Shown here one piece after another: positions 1-9,317 of a DNA stretch of 64,000 nucleotides; the first letter of the stretch is position 1, and the number at the start of each line of letters is the position of its first letter. The DNA is from Flavobacterium sp. HSC-61S13 (GTDB lineage: Bacteria; Bacteroidota; Bacteroidia; Flavobacteriales; Flavobacteriaceae), in contig NZ_JALJZV010000006.1 in NCBI RefSeq assembly GCF_024171535.1, positions 124,001-188,000 on the forward strand, written 5' to 3'. The translations under genes were made by a program, and so were the position numbers. The notes under the pieces were generated by a model. That model saw only the letters and a program-made list of their open reading frames with translations, had not been told where the DNA came from and ran no database searches.

Positions 1-498
1 GTTCTTAAAATAAAAAGCATCAGCTCCTAAAATAGCACCCGCATGGATCACTACATAATCACCAATAACCGTATTATCATAAAGTACTACATTGGGATGA
101 ATCAAACAATGCTGTCCAATAACAACCCCATTCCCAATAAAAACATTAGGTTGGATGTGAGTTCCCTCACCAATTTGTGCATCCACTGCTACAGCAACAG
201 TTGCCGGTTTAAAAGGATTAAAGTATGTAGACAACTTATTAAAATCCCTAAAAGGATCGTCAGAAATCAACAATGCTTTACCTTCAGGACAAGGCACATC
301 TTTATTAATCAATACAATAGTCGCTTTAGACTGTAAAGCTTTATCGTAATATTTTGGATGATCAACAAAAACTATTTCGCCTGCTTCCACGACATGAATT
401 TCATTCATTCCGTATACCTCAAATCCGGGATCTCCTACAAACTTACAACCGATGATTTCAGCTATAGTTTGTAGCTCTTGAACGCTTTTAAATCTCAT
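1..498 (-). CDS. LpxD-like UDP-3-O-acylglucosamine N-acyltransferase paralogue (3' part missing)
   Basis: A partial gene enters from the left edge; its ATG is at 498-496 and 166 codons are visible. The translation starts MRFKSVQELQTIAEIIG and contains the LpxD-type N-terminal uridine-binding region (for example VDHPKYYDKAL), followed from about residue 115 by left-handed beta-helix hexapeptide repeats (IGEGTHIQPNVFIGNG, IGDYVVIHAGAILGAD). A full LpxD lies at 3370-4386 in the same operon, so this is a second, divergent member. In lipid A synthesis LpxD adds the N-linked 3-hydroxyacyl chain to UDP-3-O-acyl-glucosamine. This paralogue may do the same with another acyl chain or act on another sugar nucleotide. 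It is the last visible gene of the lpx/efp operon, 42 bp after efp. Confidence 0.8.
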   Translation of the reverse strand, partial: MRFKSVQELQTIAEIIGCKFVGDPGFEVYGMNEIHVVEAGEIVFVDHPKYYDKALQSKATIVLINKDVPCPEGKALLISDDPFRDFNKLSTYFNPFKPATVAVAVDAQIGEGTHIQPNVFIGNGVVIGQHCLIHPNVVLYDNTVIGDYVVIHAGAILGADAFYFKN

Positions 499-540
499 TT
501 ACCTGAGTTAAATATATTGAAAGATTTTAAAAAAAACTAA

Positions 541-1107
541 TTATTCTTTAATACGTTCGATGTAAGCACCGGTAGCAGTATCAATTTTGATTTTATCCCC
601 TTCATTGATAAACAAAGGAACGTTTACAGAAGCACCTGTTTCTACAGTAGCAGGTTTCGTTGCATTAGTAGCCGTGTTTCCTTTGATTCCTGGCTCAGCA
701 TAAGTTACTTCTAAAATAACTGAAGCAGGCATATCTACCGCAATCGGCATATCGGTTTCCGTATTGATTTGTACCATTACATTCTCTCCTTCTTTTAACA
801 AATCTGGAGCATCTAATATGTTTTTCATCAAAGTGATTTGCTCGAATGTTTCCACGTGCATAAAGTGAAATTGGTCACCTTCTGGGTATAAAAACTGGAA
901 TTTATGAGTTTCCACACGAACTGGATCAATTTTATGTCCCGCAGAAAAAGTATTATCCAACACCTTTCCATTAGTCAAACTTTTCATTTTAGTACGTACA
1001 AAAGCAGGACCTTTTCCTGGTTTAACGTGTAAAAATTCAGTGATTTTATAAATATCGTTATTAAATTTGATGCACAATCCGTTTCTAATATCTGATGTAC
1101 TTGCCAT
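541..1107 (-). CDS. efp: Translation elongation factor P
   Basis: This 188-residue protein has the usual EF-P length and three-barrel layout: KOW-like N-terminal domain, central OB domain and C-terminal OB domain ending in a motif like GDKIKIDTATGAYIERI. EF-P binds between the P and E sites of the ribosome and relieves stalling at polyproline stretches. The loop that reaches the peptidyl-transferase centre is visible as VKPGKGPAF with lysine 32 at the tip, so this is the lysine-tip class rather than the arginine (EarP-rhamnosylated) class. The gene sits 17 bp downstream of lpxA in a lipid A operon. Confidence 0.97.
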   Translation of the reverse strand: MASTSDIRNGLCIKFNNDIYKITEFLHVKPGKGPAFVRTKMKSLTNGKVLDNTFSAGHKIDPVRVETHKFQFLYPEGDQFHFMHVETFEQITLMKNILDAPDLLKEGENVMVQINTETDMPIAVDMPASVILEVTYAEPGIKGNTATNATKPATVETGASVNVPLFINEGDKIKIDTATGAYIERIKE

Positions 1108-1124
1108 TTTGTATTTTTTATAAA

Positions 1125-1910
1125 TTAATAAATTCCTGTGTAGCCCTTCATAATTCCTCTTGAGGAATTTCGAATAAACATAATGATTTCATCGCGTTCA
1201 GGAGTTGCCTCTAGATCTGCTTCAATAATACTTAAAGCTTGTGTAGTATTGTAATTCTTTTGATATAGAATTCTATAGATATCTTGAATTTCACGAATTT
1301 TCTCTGTACTAAAGCCGCGTCTTCTAAGTCCTACAGAATTGATTCCAATAAAAGACAAAGGTTCTTTTGCTGCTTTGGCATAAGGAGGTACGTCTTTTCT
1401 CAAAAGCGATCCACCGGAAATCATAGCATGGTCTCCGATATTGATGAATTGATGCACCGCGGTTAGTCCTCCGATAATAGCATGATTTCCTACAGTAACA
1501 TGACCGCCGAGTAATACACCATTTACAATAATGACATTATTTCCAATATGACAGTCGTGTGCGATATGTGCCGTAGCCATCACCAAGCAGTTTGAACCAA
1601 TAGTGGTTTTCCCTGAGGCGATAGTTCCTCTGTTGATCGTTACACACTCTCTGATAGTAGTATGGTCTCCAATTATGGCTAGGGAATCTTCTCCTCCAAA
1701 TTTTAAATCTTGAGGAACAGCTGATATAACAGCTCCTGGAAAAATGTTGCAATTTTTACCAATTCTAGCTCCCTCCATGATAGTAACGTTGGATCCTATC
1801 CAAGTCCCTTCTCCAATCTCAACATTATTATGAATCGTTGTAAAAGGTTCAATCACTACATTTTTAGCTATTTTTGCTCCTGGATGAACATAGGCTAAAG
1901 GTTGATTCAT
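1125..1910 (-). CDS. lpxA: Acyl-ACP:UDP-N-acetylglucosamine O-acyltransferase
   Basis: LpxA performs the first step of lipid A synthesis, moving a 3-hydroxyacyl chain from ACP to the 3-OH of UDP-GlcNAc in the cytoplasm. The 261 residues match the family length. The N-terminal two thirds are hexapeptide repeats forming the left-handed beta-helix, with the catalytic histidine expected at His118 in the motif AHIAHDCHIGN. The C-terminal third is the helical domain. The start ATG at 1910 lies 11 bp after the lpxC/fabZ stop, so translation is probably coupled in the operon. Confidence 0.97.
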   Translation of the reverse strand: MNQPLAYVHPGAKIAKNVVIEPFTTIHNNVEIGEGTWIGSNVTIMEGARIGKNCNIFPGAVISAVPQDLKFGGEDSLAIIGDHTTIRECVTINRGTIASGKTTIGSNCLVMATAHIAHDCHIGNNVIIVNGVLLGGHVTVGNHAIIGGLTAVHQFINIGDHAMISGGSLLRKDVPPYAKAAKEPLSFIGINSVGLRRRGFSTEKIREIQDIYRILYQKNYNTTQALSIIEADLEATPERDEIIMFIRNSSRGIMKGYTGIY

Positions 1911-1921
1911 ACGATCGTTTT

Positions 1922-3313
1922 TTAATTTTGTTTTCTCACTATTTGCGCCATCAGTTCTGCTTCAGTGACAAGTTTTCCATTGGCATAAGCATTGGCTTGC
2001 ATATGACAAATTCCTCTGCGGATTGGAGATAACAACTCCAATCTAAAAGTTAAAGTATCTCCTGGTAAAACTTTATGTTTAAATCTAACATTATCTATTT
2101 TCATAAAATAAGTCAGGTAATTTTCTGGATCTGGAACCGAGCTCAAAATCAGGATACCTCCGGTTTGTGCCATAGCCTCTACCGTTAGTACGCCTGGCAT
2201 TACTGGAGCACCTGGAAAGTGCCCTACAAAGAAAGGCTCATTCATCGTCACATTTTTAAGTCCAACCACATGGGTTTCGGACATTTCCAATATTTTATCA
2301 ACCAATAAAAACGGAGGACGGTGTGGCAACATAGCCATGATTTGAGTCGTATCCATCAACGGTTCTTTGTGTAAATCATAAACAGGAACCTGATTTCTCT
2401 TCTCCGCTTTGATGATTTTAGATAATTTTTTAGCAAATTGGGTATTGACAAAATGTCCGGGCTTATTAGCAATAACTTTTCCTCTAATACGAACTCCAAC
2501 TAGCGCTAAATCACCGATCACATCTAATAATTTATGGCGCGCCGCCTCATTGGGATGATGCAATGTCAAATTATCTAAGATACCGTTGGGTTTAACGTTG
2601 ATGGTTTCTTTTCCAAAAACCAATTTAAGATTCTGCATGGTCTCTTCCGAGATATCTTTATCTACATAAACGATGGCATTGTTTAAATCCCCTCCCTTAA
2701 TCAAACCGTGAGACAATAAAGTTTCTAATTCATGTAAAAAACTAAACGTCCTTGAATTTGCAATTTCGCTTTTAAAATCACTAAGAGACTTTAAAGTAGC
2801 GTTTTGAGTTCCCAGTACCTTAGTACCAAAATCTACCATAGCAGTGACTTGATAGGTATCAGAAGGCATCAGAATAATTTCACTGCCCGAAGCCTCATCT
2901 ACATATGAAATGACCTCCTTAACAATGTATTCCTCTCTTTCTGCATCTTGTTCAACTATGCCCGCTTTTTCAACTGCTTCGACGAAATACTTAGATGATC
3001 CATCCATTATCGGAGGTTCAGATGCATTGACTTCAATAATTACATTATCTAAATCACATCCAACTAAAGCAGCTAAAACATGTTCTGTGGTTTGTACTTT
3101 AACACCTCTTTTCTCTAGATTGGTTCCTCTTTGCGTATTCACTACATAAGTAGCATCTGCTTCGATAACAGGGTATCCCTCCAAATCCATTCGTACAAAT
3201 GAGAATCCATTATTGATTGGCGCTGGTTTCAAGGTCATTTTGACTTGTTGCCCAGTGTGAAGTCCAACCCCTTCTAACGAAATTTCATTTTGGATGGTTT
3301 TTTGTTTAACCAT
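1922..3313 (-). CDS. lpxC/fabZ: Bifunctional UDP-3-O-acyl-GlcNAc deacetylase / 3-hydroxyacyl-ACP dehydratase (LpxC-FabZ fusion)
   Basis: The protein has 463 residues. Residues 1 to about 305 are LpxC, with the zinc/catalytic motifs TTEHVLAAL (His78) and HHPNEAARHKLLDVIGDLA. Residues from about 318 to the end are FabZ, with LPHRPPFLLVDKI and the hot-dog active-site motif GHFPGAPVMPG. LpxC commits UDP-3-O-acyl-GlcNAc to lipid A by removing the acetyl group; FabZ dehydrates 3-hydroxyacyl-ACP and competes for the same acyl precursor pool. Fusion of the two is a known Bacteroidota trait and is strong taxonomic evidence here. The fusion lies between lpxD and lpxA. Confidence 0.97.
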   Translation of the reverse strand: MVKQKTIQNEISLEGVGLHTGQQVKMTLKPAPINNGFSFVRMDLEGYPVIEADATYVVNTQRGTNLEKRGVKVQTTEHVLAALVGCDLDNVIIEVNASEPPIMDGSSKYFVEAVEKAGIVEQDAEREEYIVKEVISYVDEASGSEIILMPSDTYQVTAMVDFGTKVLGTQNATLKSLSDFKSEIANSRTFSFLHELETLLSHGLIKGGDLNNAIVYVDKDISEETMQNLKLVFGKETINVKPNGILDNLTLHHPNEAARHKLLDVIGDLALVGVRIRGKVIANKPGHFVNTQFAKKLSKIIKAEKRNQVPVYDLHKEPLMDTTQIMAMLPHRPPFLLVDKILEMSETHVVGLKNVTMNEPFFVGHFPGAPVMPGVLTVEAMAQTGGILILSSVPDPENYLTYFMKIDNVRFKHKVLPGDTLTFRLELLSPIRRGICHMQANAYANGKLVTEAELMAQIVRKQN

Positions 3314-3369
3314 AGTAGTTTATTTTATTTTTAAACATTTTGCACACATTCTACCTTCTTGACTATGTG

Positions 3370-4386
3370 TTATTTCTTTTTCAAATCTTCAATTTCCTGA
3401 ACGATTTTTGGTAAATTTTTAAAATGGATATAGGATTTTAAAAAATCATGATACGGCAATTGTGGCGAGCCCTGAACGGATTCGTTGTCGCTTAAACTTC
3501 TCGAAACGCCCGTTTGAGCTTGAATCTTGACATGATCGCCGATAACGATATGTCCAACTATTCCAACTTGTCCCCCGATCATGCAATACTTTCCTATTTT
3601 TGCCGATCCAGCGACCCCGGTTTGCGAGGCAATTACGGTGTGTTCACCAATTTCCACATTGTGTGCAATTTGAATTTGATTATCCAATTTCACTCCTTTG
3701 CGAATAAAGGTCGAACCCAAGGTAGCCCGATCAATCGTGGTGCCTGAACCAACTTCTACGTCGTCTTCTATGATCACATTACCGATTTGAGGAACTTTGG
3801 TATAACTCCCGTCTTCTGACGGTGCAAAACCAAATCCATCTGAACCGATAATTGATCCCGAATGAAAGGTACAATTTTTTCCAATAATGGTCTCCGAATA
3901 AATTCGAACTCCAGCAAATAATACAGTATTATCTCCAATAACTACATTGTCTCCAACAAAGGTATTGGGATATATTTTTACATTGTTTCCTATTTTAGTG
4001 TTTTTTCCAATATAACTGAAACTTCCCAAATACAAATCATCGCCATAAACCACCCCTTCAGACAACACTGAAGGCTGTTCTATACCCGATTTCATCAATT
4101 TTACTTGATTGTAGTATTCTAATACTTTAGAAAAAGATTTATAGGCATCGTCAACCTTAATCAAAGTTGTCGTGATCTCATGCTCCGGTTCAAAGCTATT
4201 ATTTACAATAACAACCGACGCTTTGGTAGTATATATGTGGCTTAAATATTTTGGATTGGCTAAGAAAGTCAGTGAACCTTCAGTTCCTTCTTCGATTTTG
4301 GCCAATCTATGGACCTCAATCGTAGGATCTCCTACAACCTCACCATCTAAAACGCTCGCTATTTGTCCTGCTGTTATTTTCATCAC
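3370..4386 (-). CDS. lpxD: UDP-3-O-acylglucosamine N-acyltransferase
   Basis: The 338 residues comprise an N-terminal uridine-binding domain (residues 1 to about 100), a long hexapeptide-repeat beta-helix and a short C-terminal helix (residues after about 310). The expected catalytic histidine lies in QIAHNVEIGEHTVIASQTG, the signature stretch of LpxD. The enzyme adds the N-linked hydroxyacyl chain after LpxC acts. Two ATG codons in a row (4386 and 4383) give MMKITAG or MKITAG; the second is equally likely. It is 27 bp after the HD-domain gene and 56 bp before lpxC/fabZ. Confidence 0.95.
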   Translation of the reverse strand: MMKITAGQIASVLDGEVVGDPTIEVHRLAKIEEGTEGSLTFLANPKYLSHIYTTKASVVIVNNSFEPEHEITTTLIKVDDAYKSFSKVLEYYNQVKLMKSGIEQPSVLSEGVVYGDDLYLGSFSYIGKNTKIGNNVKIYPNTFVGDNVVIGDNTVLFAGVRIYSETIIGKNCTFHSGSIIGSDGFGFAPSEDGSYTKVPQIGNVIIEDDVEVGSGTTIDRATLGSTFIRKGVKLDNQIQIAHNVEIGEHTVIASQTGVAGSAKIGKYCMIGGQVGIVGHIVIGDHVKIQAQTGVSRSLSDNESVQGSPQLPYHDFLKSYIHFKNLPKIVQEIEDLKKK

Positions 4387-4413
4387 CGCAAAAATATAAA
4401 ATATAATTGAAAT

Positions 4414-5649
4414 TTAAGTTTCTAATAAGGTTTTTGGGTAACAAACAAAATACTTTGTTACCGGTTTGGACAGTGCTTTTAGATTTAATTGATCCGAAGC
4501 TTCTAAAACATCGATAACTTCCTTGCTTTTTTTCAAAATTCTAATCGGTTCTTCCGTTTTTTTATAGGCTTGATTCTTTACTTTACCTTTAAAAATAAAA
4601 TAACTAGCCTCCTCTTTACTCAGATTTTTCAAATTCATCCATTTCAAACGCATCTCCTCCACCTCTTCTTTGGAAACTTTCTCCGAAATTAATCTAATTT
4701 TTAACAAATCACGATTAATTATCATCCTACTTAGTTCTGACAATACATAATCCTCATGAAATTGCCAACTTTTCAAAGCCCCTATGATGTCCGAATCATC
4801 CAAAAGTGCAAATTGCTCTAATGCTTTTAAGTCAAAAGTTTGTTCAGAAATCTGATTCTGTAGGAAAAATTGCAGTGCATTACTACACCATAAAGTAGTT
4901 CCCTTGTGCGTGAGTTCCTTAGCTCTTTTCAGTACACGCATCAAAATCAATTCAGCACAAACACTGGTTTTATGTAAATAAGCCTGCCAATACATCAATC
5001 GTCGGGCAACAATAAACTTCTCGACAGAGTAAATGCCCTTTTCCTCAACCACTAGGGTGTCGTCTTGCACATTAATCATCTGTATTAAACGTTCGGAATT
5101 GATATTTCCTTCAGCCACACCACTATAGAAACTGTCTCTCTTAAGATAATCCATACGATCCATATCCAATTGACTAGAGATCAATTCCAACATAAATTTA
5201 CGATGGTACTGCCCTTTAAAAATCTGAATAGCCAAGGACAACTCTCCTTTGAAAGTCTCGTTTAATTGATCCATAAACAATAGCGATATCGCTTCATGAG
5301 ATACCTTTTCAACAATGCTGTGTTCCATCGCATGCGAAAAAGGTCCATGACCAATATCGTGCAACAAAATAGCTATATAAAGCGCTTTTTCCTCTTCTGC
5401 AGAAATTTCTATATTTTTGGACCGTAGTACTTGAACAGCCTTTTGCATGATATGCATACAACCTAAAGCGTGATGAAAACGGGTATGGTGTGCTCCTGGA
5501 TAAACTAAATAAGACATTCCCATTTGAGAAATCCTTCTCAAGCGTTGAAAATAAGGATGTTCTATCAGGTCATACAATAAAGTATTGGGTATGGTAATGA
5601 ATCCGTAAATAGGATCGTTTAATATCTTCAGTTTGTTTATAGTAGTCAA
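4414..5649 (-). CDS. HD-domain metal-dependent phosphohydrolase (SpoIIE/dGTPase-like superfamily)
   Basis: The protein has an HD fold: YPGAHHTRFHHALGCMH supplies the first metal ligands and LLHDIGHGPFSHAMEH the His-Asp pair. This is the architecture of dNTP triphosphohydrolase/SAMHD1-like proteins, although the substrate is unknown. I choose a TTG start at 5649, giving MTTINKLKILNDPIYGF, which fits how this family normally begins. A longer frame runs up to a GTG at 5700, but that codon lies inside the hutH terminator stem (5694-5726) and would add a hydrophobic leader with no family precedent. It is the first gene of the lpx operon in many relatives. Confidence 0.85.
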   Translation of the reverse strand: MTTINKLKILNDPIYGFITIPNTLLYDLIEHPYFQRLRRISQMGMSYLVYPGAHHTRFHHALGCMHIMQKAVQVLRSKNIEISAEEEKALYIAILLHDIGHGPFSHAMEHSIVEKVSHEAISLLFMDQLNETFKGELSLAIQIFKGQYHRKFMLELISSQLDMDRMDYLKRDSFYSGVAEGNINSERLIQMINVQDDTLVVEEKGIYSVEKFIVARRLMYWQAYLHKTSVCAELILMRVLKRAKELTHKGTTLWCSNALQFFLQNQISEQTFDLKALEQFALLDDSDIIGALKSWQFHEDYVLSELSRMIINRDLLKIRLISEKVSKEEVEEMRLKWMNLKNLSKEEASYFIFKGKVKNQAYKKTEEPIRILKKSKEVIDVLEASDQLNLKALSKPVTKYFVCYPKTLLET

Positions 5650-5693
5650 AAGCAGTTGTTTTAATCCAAACAAAGATAGGAATATATAAAAAA

Positions 5694-5726
5694 AAACCAC
5701 ACTTTTTAACTACAAAAGTGTGGTTT
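5694..5726 (-). terminator. Rho-independent terminator of hutH
   Basis: A 13-bp perfect stem (5694-5706 with 5714-5726) has a 7-nt loop, TAACTAC. On the minus strand it is followed directly by a run of T (plus-strand A run at about 5688-5693). It stands 23 bp beyond the hutH stop codon and overlaps the most upstream GTG of the next minus-strand frame. Confidence 0.9.
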
Positions 5727-5748
5727 AGTATATTAATATAAAAATGGT

Positions 5749-7257
5749 TTAATAAAAAACCTCTGAATCAATTTCGAATGAATTTAAAAAGGCAATTGAT
5801 TTTTGAATATCGTAGTGCAAAATACGGTCTTCACTAACAAAAGGCACATCTAGTCTATAGATACCAATAAAAGACTCGATCAATTCACTGGATTTTAAAG
5901 GTCTTCTAAACTCTAAGGCCTGACTCGCATTCATCAACTCGATAGCCAAAATACGCTCTAGGTTTTCAAGGATTCTAAGTGTTTTTGTTGCACCATTTGC
6001 CCCCATACTCACGTGATCCTCCTGTCCATTACTGGAAACAATACTATCAACACTAGCCGGCGTAGCTAATTGCTTGTTTTGACTAACTATACTGGCTGCA
6101 GTATATTGAGGAATCATAAAGCCCGAATTTAAACCCGGATCATTAACCAAGAAAGGAGGTAAACCTCTAATTCCCGAAATCAACTGATAGGTTCTTCGTT
6201 CAGATATATTCCCTAATTCCGCTAACGCTATTCCCAAGAAATCCAATCCCAAAGCCAACGGTTGACCATGAAAGTTACCACCCGAGATAATTAAATCTTG
6301 GTTGTAAAACACATTGGGATTATCCGTCACGGAATTGATTTCTGTTTTAAAAATCTTAGATACATAATCTATAGTGTCTTTAGATGCCCCGTGTACTTGA
6401 GGAATACATCTAAAAGAGTACGGATCTTGAACATGCTCTTTCGCCTGCGTAATAATTTGACTACCCTCTAATACCTCATTAAAAAACTGTGCCGTTAGTA
6501 TCTGTCCTTTATGAGGACGTACCAAATGAATCAATTCGTTAAACGGCTCTATACGTCCGTCAAACGCTTCTAAAGAAACCGCACCAATCAAATCTGCTAG
6601 ATAAGATAATTTCTGCGATTTCATCAAGATATAACACCCATACGCACTCATAAACTGCGTACCGTTCAGTAGCGCCAATCCCTCTTTGGATTGCAACTTA
6701 ATAGGCTCCCAGTTGAACTGAGCCAATACGCTTTTCGCATCTTGTCTAACTCCCTGGTAATACACCTCACCCTCACCAATCAATGGTAAAGACAAATGAG
6801 CCAAAGGCGCTAAATCGCCCGAAGCACCAAGCGATCCTTGATTATAAATAACCGGTAGTATATCTGAATTATAAAAATCCACCAAACGTTCTACAGTAAT
6901 GAGTTGCACACCTGAGTTTCCAAAACTCAAAGATTTTATTTTCAATAGCAACATAATCTTCACGATACTTTCCGGAACCAACTCGCCCGTTCCGCAAGCA
7001 TGAGACTTAACTAAGTTTTCCTGTAATTTAGATAGATTTTCCGTGTCAATTTTCACATTACACAACGATCCGAAACCCGTGTTTATACCGTAGATCGGCG
7101 CATCTTGTGTTCTCATTTTCTCATCCAAATAGGCTCTGCAATTTTCAATATTTGCTCTAGCTTCTTCTGAGAGTTGAATTTTTTGATTTTCTATAATTAT
7201 TTTCTGAAGTGTTTCCAAGGAAAAAACATCAGAACTTATATAATGTATTTCTTCCAT
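5749..7257 (-). CDS. hutH: Histidine ammonia-lyase
   Basis: HutH deaminates L-histidine to trans-urocanate, the first step of histidine breakdown. The 502 residues match the family. The self-processing Ala145-Ser146-Gly147 triad that forms the MIO electrophile is in GSLGASGDLAPLAHLSL, and the catalytic tyrosine loop is YGINTGFG near residue 56. The gene is monocistronic here with its own terminator. The downstream hut enzymes hutI and hutG are about 47 kb away in the same window, and hutU is not in the window. Upstream, the minus strand has a candidate promoter TTG-N20-GAAATTTG, one mismatch from TAnnTTTG. The aromatic relative tyrosine ammonia-lyase is a less likely alternative. Confidence 0.93.
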   Translation of the reverse strand: MEEIHYISSDVFSLETLQKIIIENQKIQLSEEARANIENCRAYLDEKMRTQDAPIYGINTGFGSLCNVKIDTENLSKLQENLVKSHACGTGELVPESIVKIMLLLKIKSLSFGNSGVQLITVERLVDFYNSDILPVIYNQGSLGASGDLAPLAHLSLPLIGEGEVYYQGVRQDAKSVLAQFNWEPIKLQSKEGLALLNGTQFMSAYGCYILMKSQKLSYLADLIGAVSLEAFDGRIEPFNELIHLVRPHKGQILTAQFFNEVLEGSQIITQAKEHVQDPYSFRCIPQVHGASKDTIDYVSKIFKTEINSVTDNPNVFYNQDLIISGGNFHGQPLALGLDFLGIALAELGNISERRTYQLISGIRGLPPFLVNDPGLNSGFMIPQYTAASIVSQNKQLATPASVDSIVSSNGQEDHVSMGANGATKTLRILENLERILAIELMNASQALEFRRPLKSSELIESFIGIYRLDVPFVSEDRILHYDIQKSIAFLNSFEIDSEVFY

Positions 7258-7359
7258 TATGGTTCTTGTATTAAAAAGTCAAATTTCAACATTAAGAGTT
7301 TAAAAAGCAACTATTAATTATAAAATGACCTACTTATTTAGAAATAATATTCGAGTCGG

Positions 7360-8124
7360 TTATCTTGTAAATAATAAATTAGTCGCCGAAGACCCCGAGT
7401 CACTAAAAGCATACCCTTCTAGGTTAAAACCCTTTAACTGATCTATCGTTTCTACCTGATGATCGATAATATACCGAACCATCATTCCCCGAGCTTTTTT
7501 GGCAAAAAAACTGATTGACTTTAATTTCCCTTCCCTGAATTCTTTAAAATCCGGAGTAATCAAGGTGCCGATCAACTTTTTTTTGTCCACAGCAGAAAAA
7601 TATTCCACACTGGCTAAATTGACCAACAACTCTCCTTTTTTCATTTCCTTATTTAATTCCGCAGCAACCAAGGGTTTCCAAAATTCATGGAGGTTTGCCG
7701 CATCAGCAACCGGCATCTTCGTTCCCATTTCCAATCGATAAGGTTCTATTTGATCAAAAGGCTTTAACAAACCGTATAAACCAGAAAGTATTCGCAGCTT
7801 TTTTTGCAACACAGCTATTTGATCTTCTTTTAACGTATAAGCATCCAATCCGCTATACACATCACCATTAAAAGCGTAAATAGCAGCCCGAACTTCATCT
7901 GAACTTCCTTTAGTAACCAATTTTCTCTGTTGATTTCTCGTCCAATTAAGTTCTGCTAACTTATCGGAGATATGCATCAATGCAGCCAAATCTTTCTGAC
8001 TGTAACTTTTTAAAACATCATTCACCAATGCGGTTTGTTGTTTAAAAACAGGTACTGTTTTTTGATTAAAGGGAATTGGGCTTTTATAGTCTAATGACTT
8101 GGCAGGAGAAATTAGTATTTTCAT
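7360..8124 (-). CDS. yaaA: Peroxide stress protein YaaA (UPF0246/DUF328)
   Basis: The 254-residue protein begins MKILISPAKSLD, the conserved start of YaaA, and keeps family motifs such as FNGDVYSGLDA and LRILSGLYGLLKPFD. In E. coli YaaA is induced by hydrogen peroxide and lowers free iron, and the fold binds DNA in vitro. Nothing in the immediate context (hutH downstream, a DUF457 membrane protein upstream) ties it to one pathway. Confidence 0.93.
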   Translation of the reverse strand: MKILISPAKSLDYKSPIPFNQKTVPVFKQQTALVNDVLKSYSQKDLAALMHISDKLAELNWTRNQQRKLVTKGSSDEVRAAIYAFNGDVYSGLDAYTLKEDQIAVLQKKLRILSGLYGLLKPFDQIEPYRLEMGTKMPVADAANLHEFWKPLVAAELNKEMKKGELLVNLASVEYFSAVDKKKLIGTLITPDFKEFREGKLKSISFFAKKARGMMVRYIIDHQVETIDQLKGFNLEGYAFSDSGSSATNLLFTR

Positions 8125-8237
8125 TTGATTTATATCTTAGTATCTTTTCAAAGATAAATATTATTAGTTGTTTCACCTCTTTTAAGCAATTACAAATATG
8201 GAGAAAGTTATCGACTTACAATCAGCAGCATCCTTAC

Positions 8238-9242
8238 TTATTGACCCTGAATTCGAGCCCAAAGCCTTTTAATCAACATCAGCCCATCTCTTTTATCTTT
8301 AACCACTTCCTTAGCTTTCCAATCGCCGTCACCATTTTGAAACAAGTGATAACTAAAAGCAAATTGAATATCCTGTGGATCATTTTTCAATAGCCCAAAT
8401 CTCAAATCGTTAAAATACAATTGTCCTTTAGTCTTTGAAATAACATATTCCCCTTCGGACAAGTCAATCAACTTCTGTACAATCGGTTCCGCGTAAATAT
8501 GCTCGATCAAATACCTGTTTTTAGCATATTGTTGGTATTCAATATCTGAACTATCGAAAAAAGAGTAATCGCCAATCCAATAGGCGGAATCAGTCTCCAC
8601 GATACCGTTCCACAAAATAGTATTAAATGCTGTTGGCTTTACAACCAAAGAATGATAACTAACATCTCGGCGATTTAAACTGTCTTTAAACTCGATATAG
8701 GCAAAATATTTTAACACCAAGGTGAGTAATAGGTAGGCCGAACTCACTAAAATACCGTAGTTATTCCACCTCATTCTACGTTTCATATCTTTTTTCTCCA
8801 ACATAGAGAGGACTAAGAAAACCGCAAAGGGAATCGTATAAAGTGGATCAACAACAAAAATTGATTTAAACGCGAAGGAATACGTCCACGGCCACAATAC
8901 CTGAGTTCCCCAAGTAGTAAATACATCGAGAAAAGAATGGGTAACCAAGGCTAAAAACACCAGATTAAAGCCCTCTTTAAACGTGACCCCTTTACTTCGG
9001 TCTAAGCGAAAGATACCGTAACCCAACACCAAGGCCAATACCGCTGCAAATACGAACGAGTGACTGACGCCTCTGTGAATTCCCAGAGCCTCAATTGGAT
9101 CTAATAATTTTCCTGCTAAGATATCTAAATCAGGAATAGTAGCAGCGATGGCGCCGTAGACCACCGCTTTATTTTTAATTTTTGTCCCTAGAACTGCATT
9201 TCCAACCGCTGCCCCTAAAACAATTTGGGAAAGAGAATCCAT
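8238..9242 (-). CDS. Membrane-bound metal-dependent hydrolase, YdjM/DUF457 family
   Basis: The 334-residue protein starts MDSLSQIVLGAAVGNAV and has the family hallmarks DLDIL near residue 58 and GIHRGVSHSF near residue 75, whose histidines and aspartates are thought to bind metal. Several hydrophobic segments lie in the first 190 residues (about 83-97, 110-130, 135-150 and 165-185), followed by a soluble C-terminal half. The family is annotated as an inner-membrane hydrolase; no substrate is established. No terminator was seen directly after it. Confidence 0.85.
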   Translation of the reverse strand: MDSLSQIVLGAAVGNAVLGTKIKNKAVVYGAIAATIPDLDILAGKLLDPIEALGIHRGVSHSFVFAAVLALVLGYGIFRLDRSKGVTFKEGFNLVFLALVTHSFLDVFTTWGTQVLWPWTYSFAFKSIFVVDPLYTIPFAVFLVLSMLEKKDMKRRMRWNNYGILVSSAYLLLTLVLKYFAYIEFKDSLNRRDVSYHSLVVKPTAFNTILWNGIVETDSAYWIGDYSFFDSSDIEYQQYAKNRYLIEHIYAEPIVQKLIDLSEGEYVISKTKGQLYFNDLRFGLLKNDPQDIQFAFSYHLFQNGDGDWKAKEVVKDKRDGLMLIKRLWARIQGQ

Positions 9243-9272
9243 AAAAAAACACTGATAAATAAGTATAAAAAA

Positions 9273-9290
9273 AACCGCCCTAAGGCAGTT
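9273..9290 (-). terminator. Terminator of the Lrp/AsnC regulator gene
   Basis: On the minus strand a 7-bp stem AACTGCC/GGCGGTT (with one T-G wobble) encloses TTAG and is followed by at least eight T residues. It stands 28 bp after the regulator's stop codon. Confidence 0.75.
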
Positions 9291-9317
9291 TAATAATTGA
9301 TATTTTTCGCTTAACTA

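Noticed and set aside
43..336. Plus-strand reading frame of 97 codons
   Set aside because: It is antisense to the partial LpxD-like gene, whose hexapeptide repeats are clear, and has no family features.
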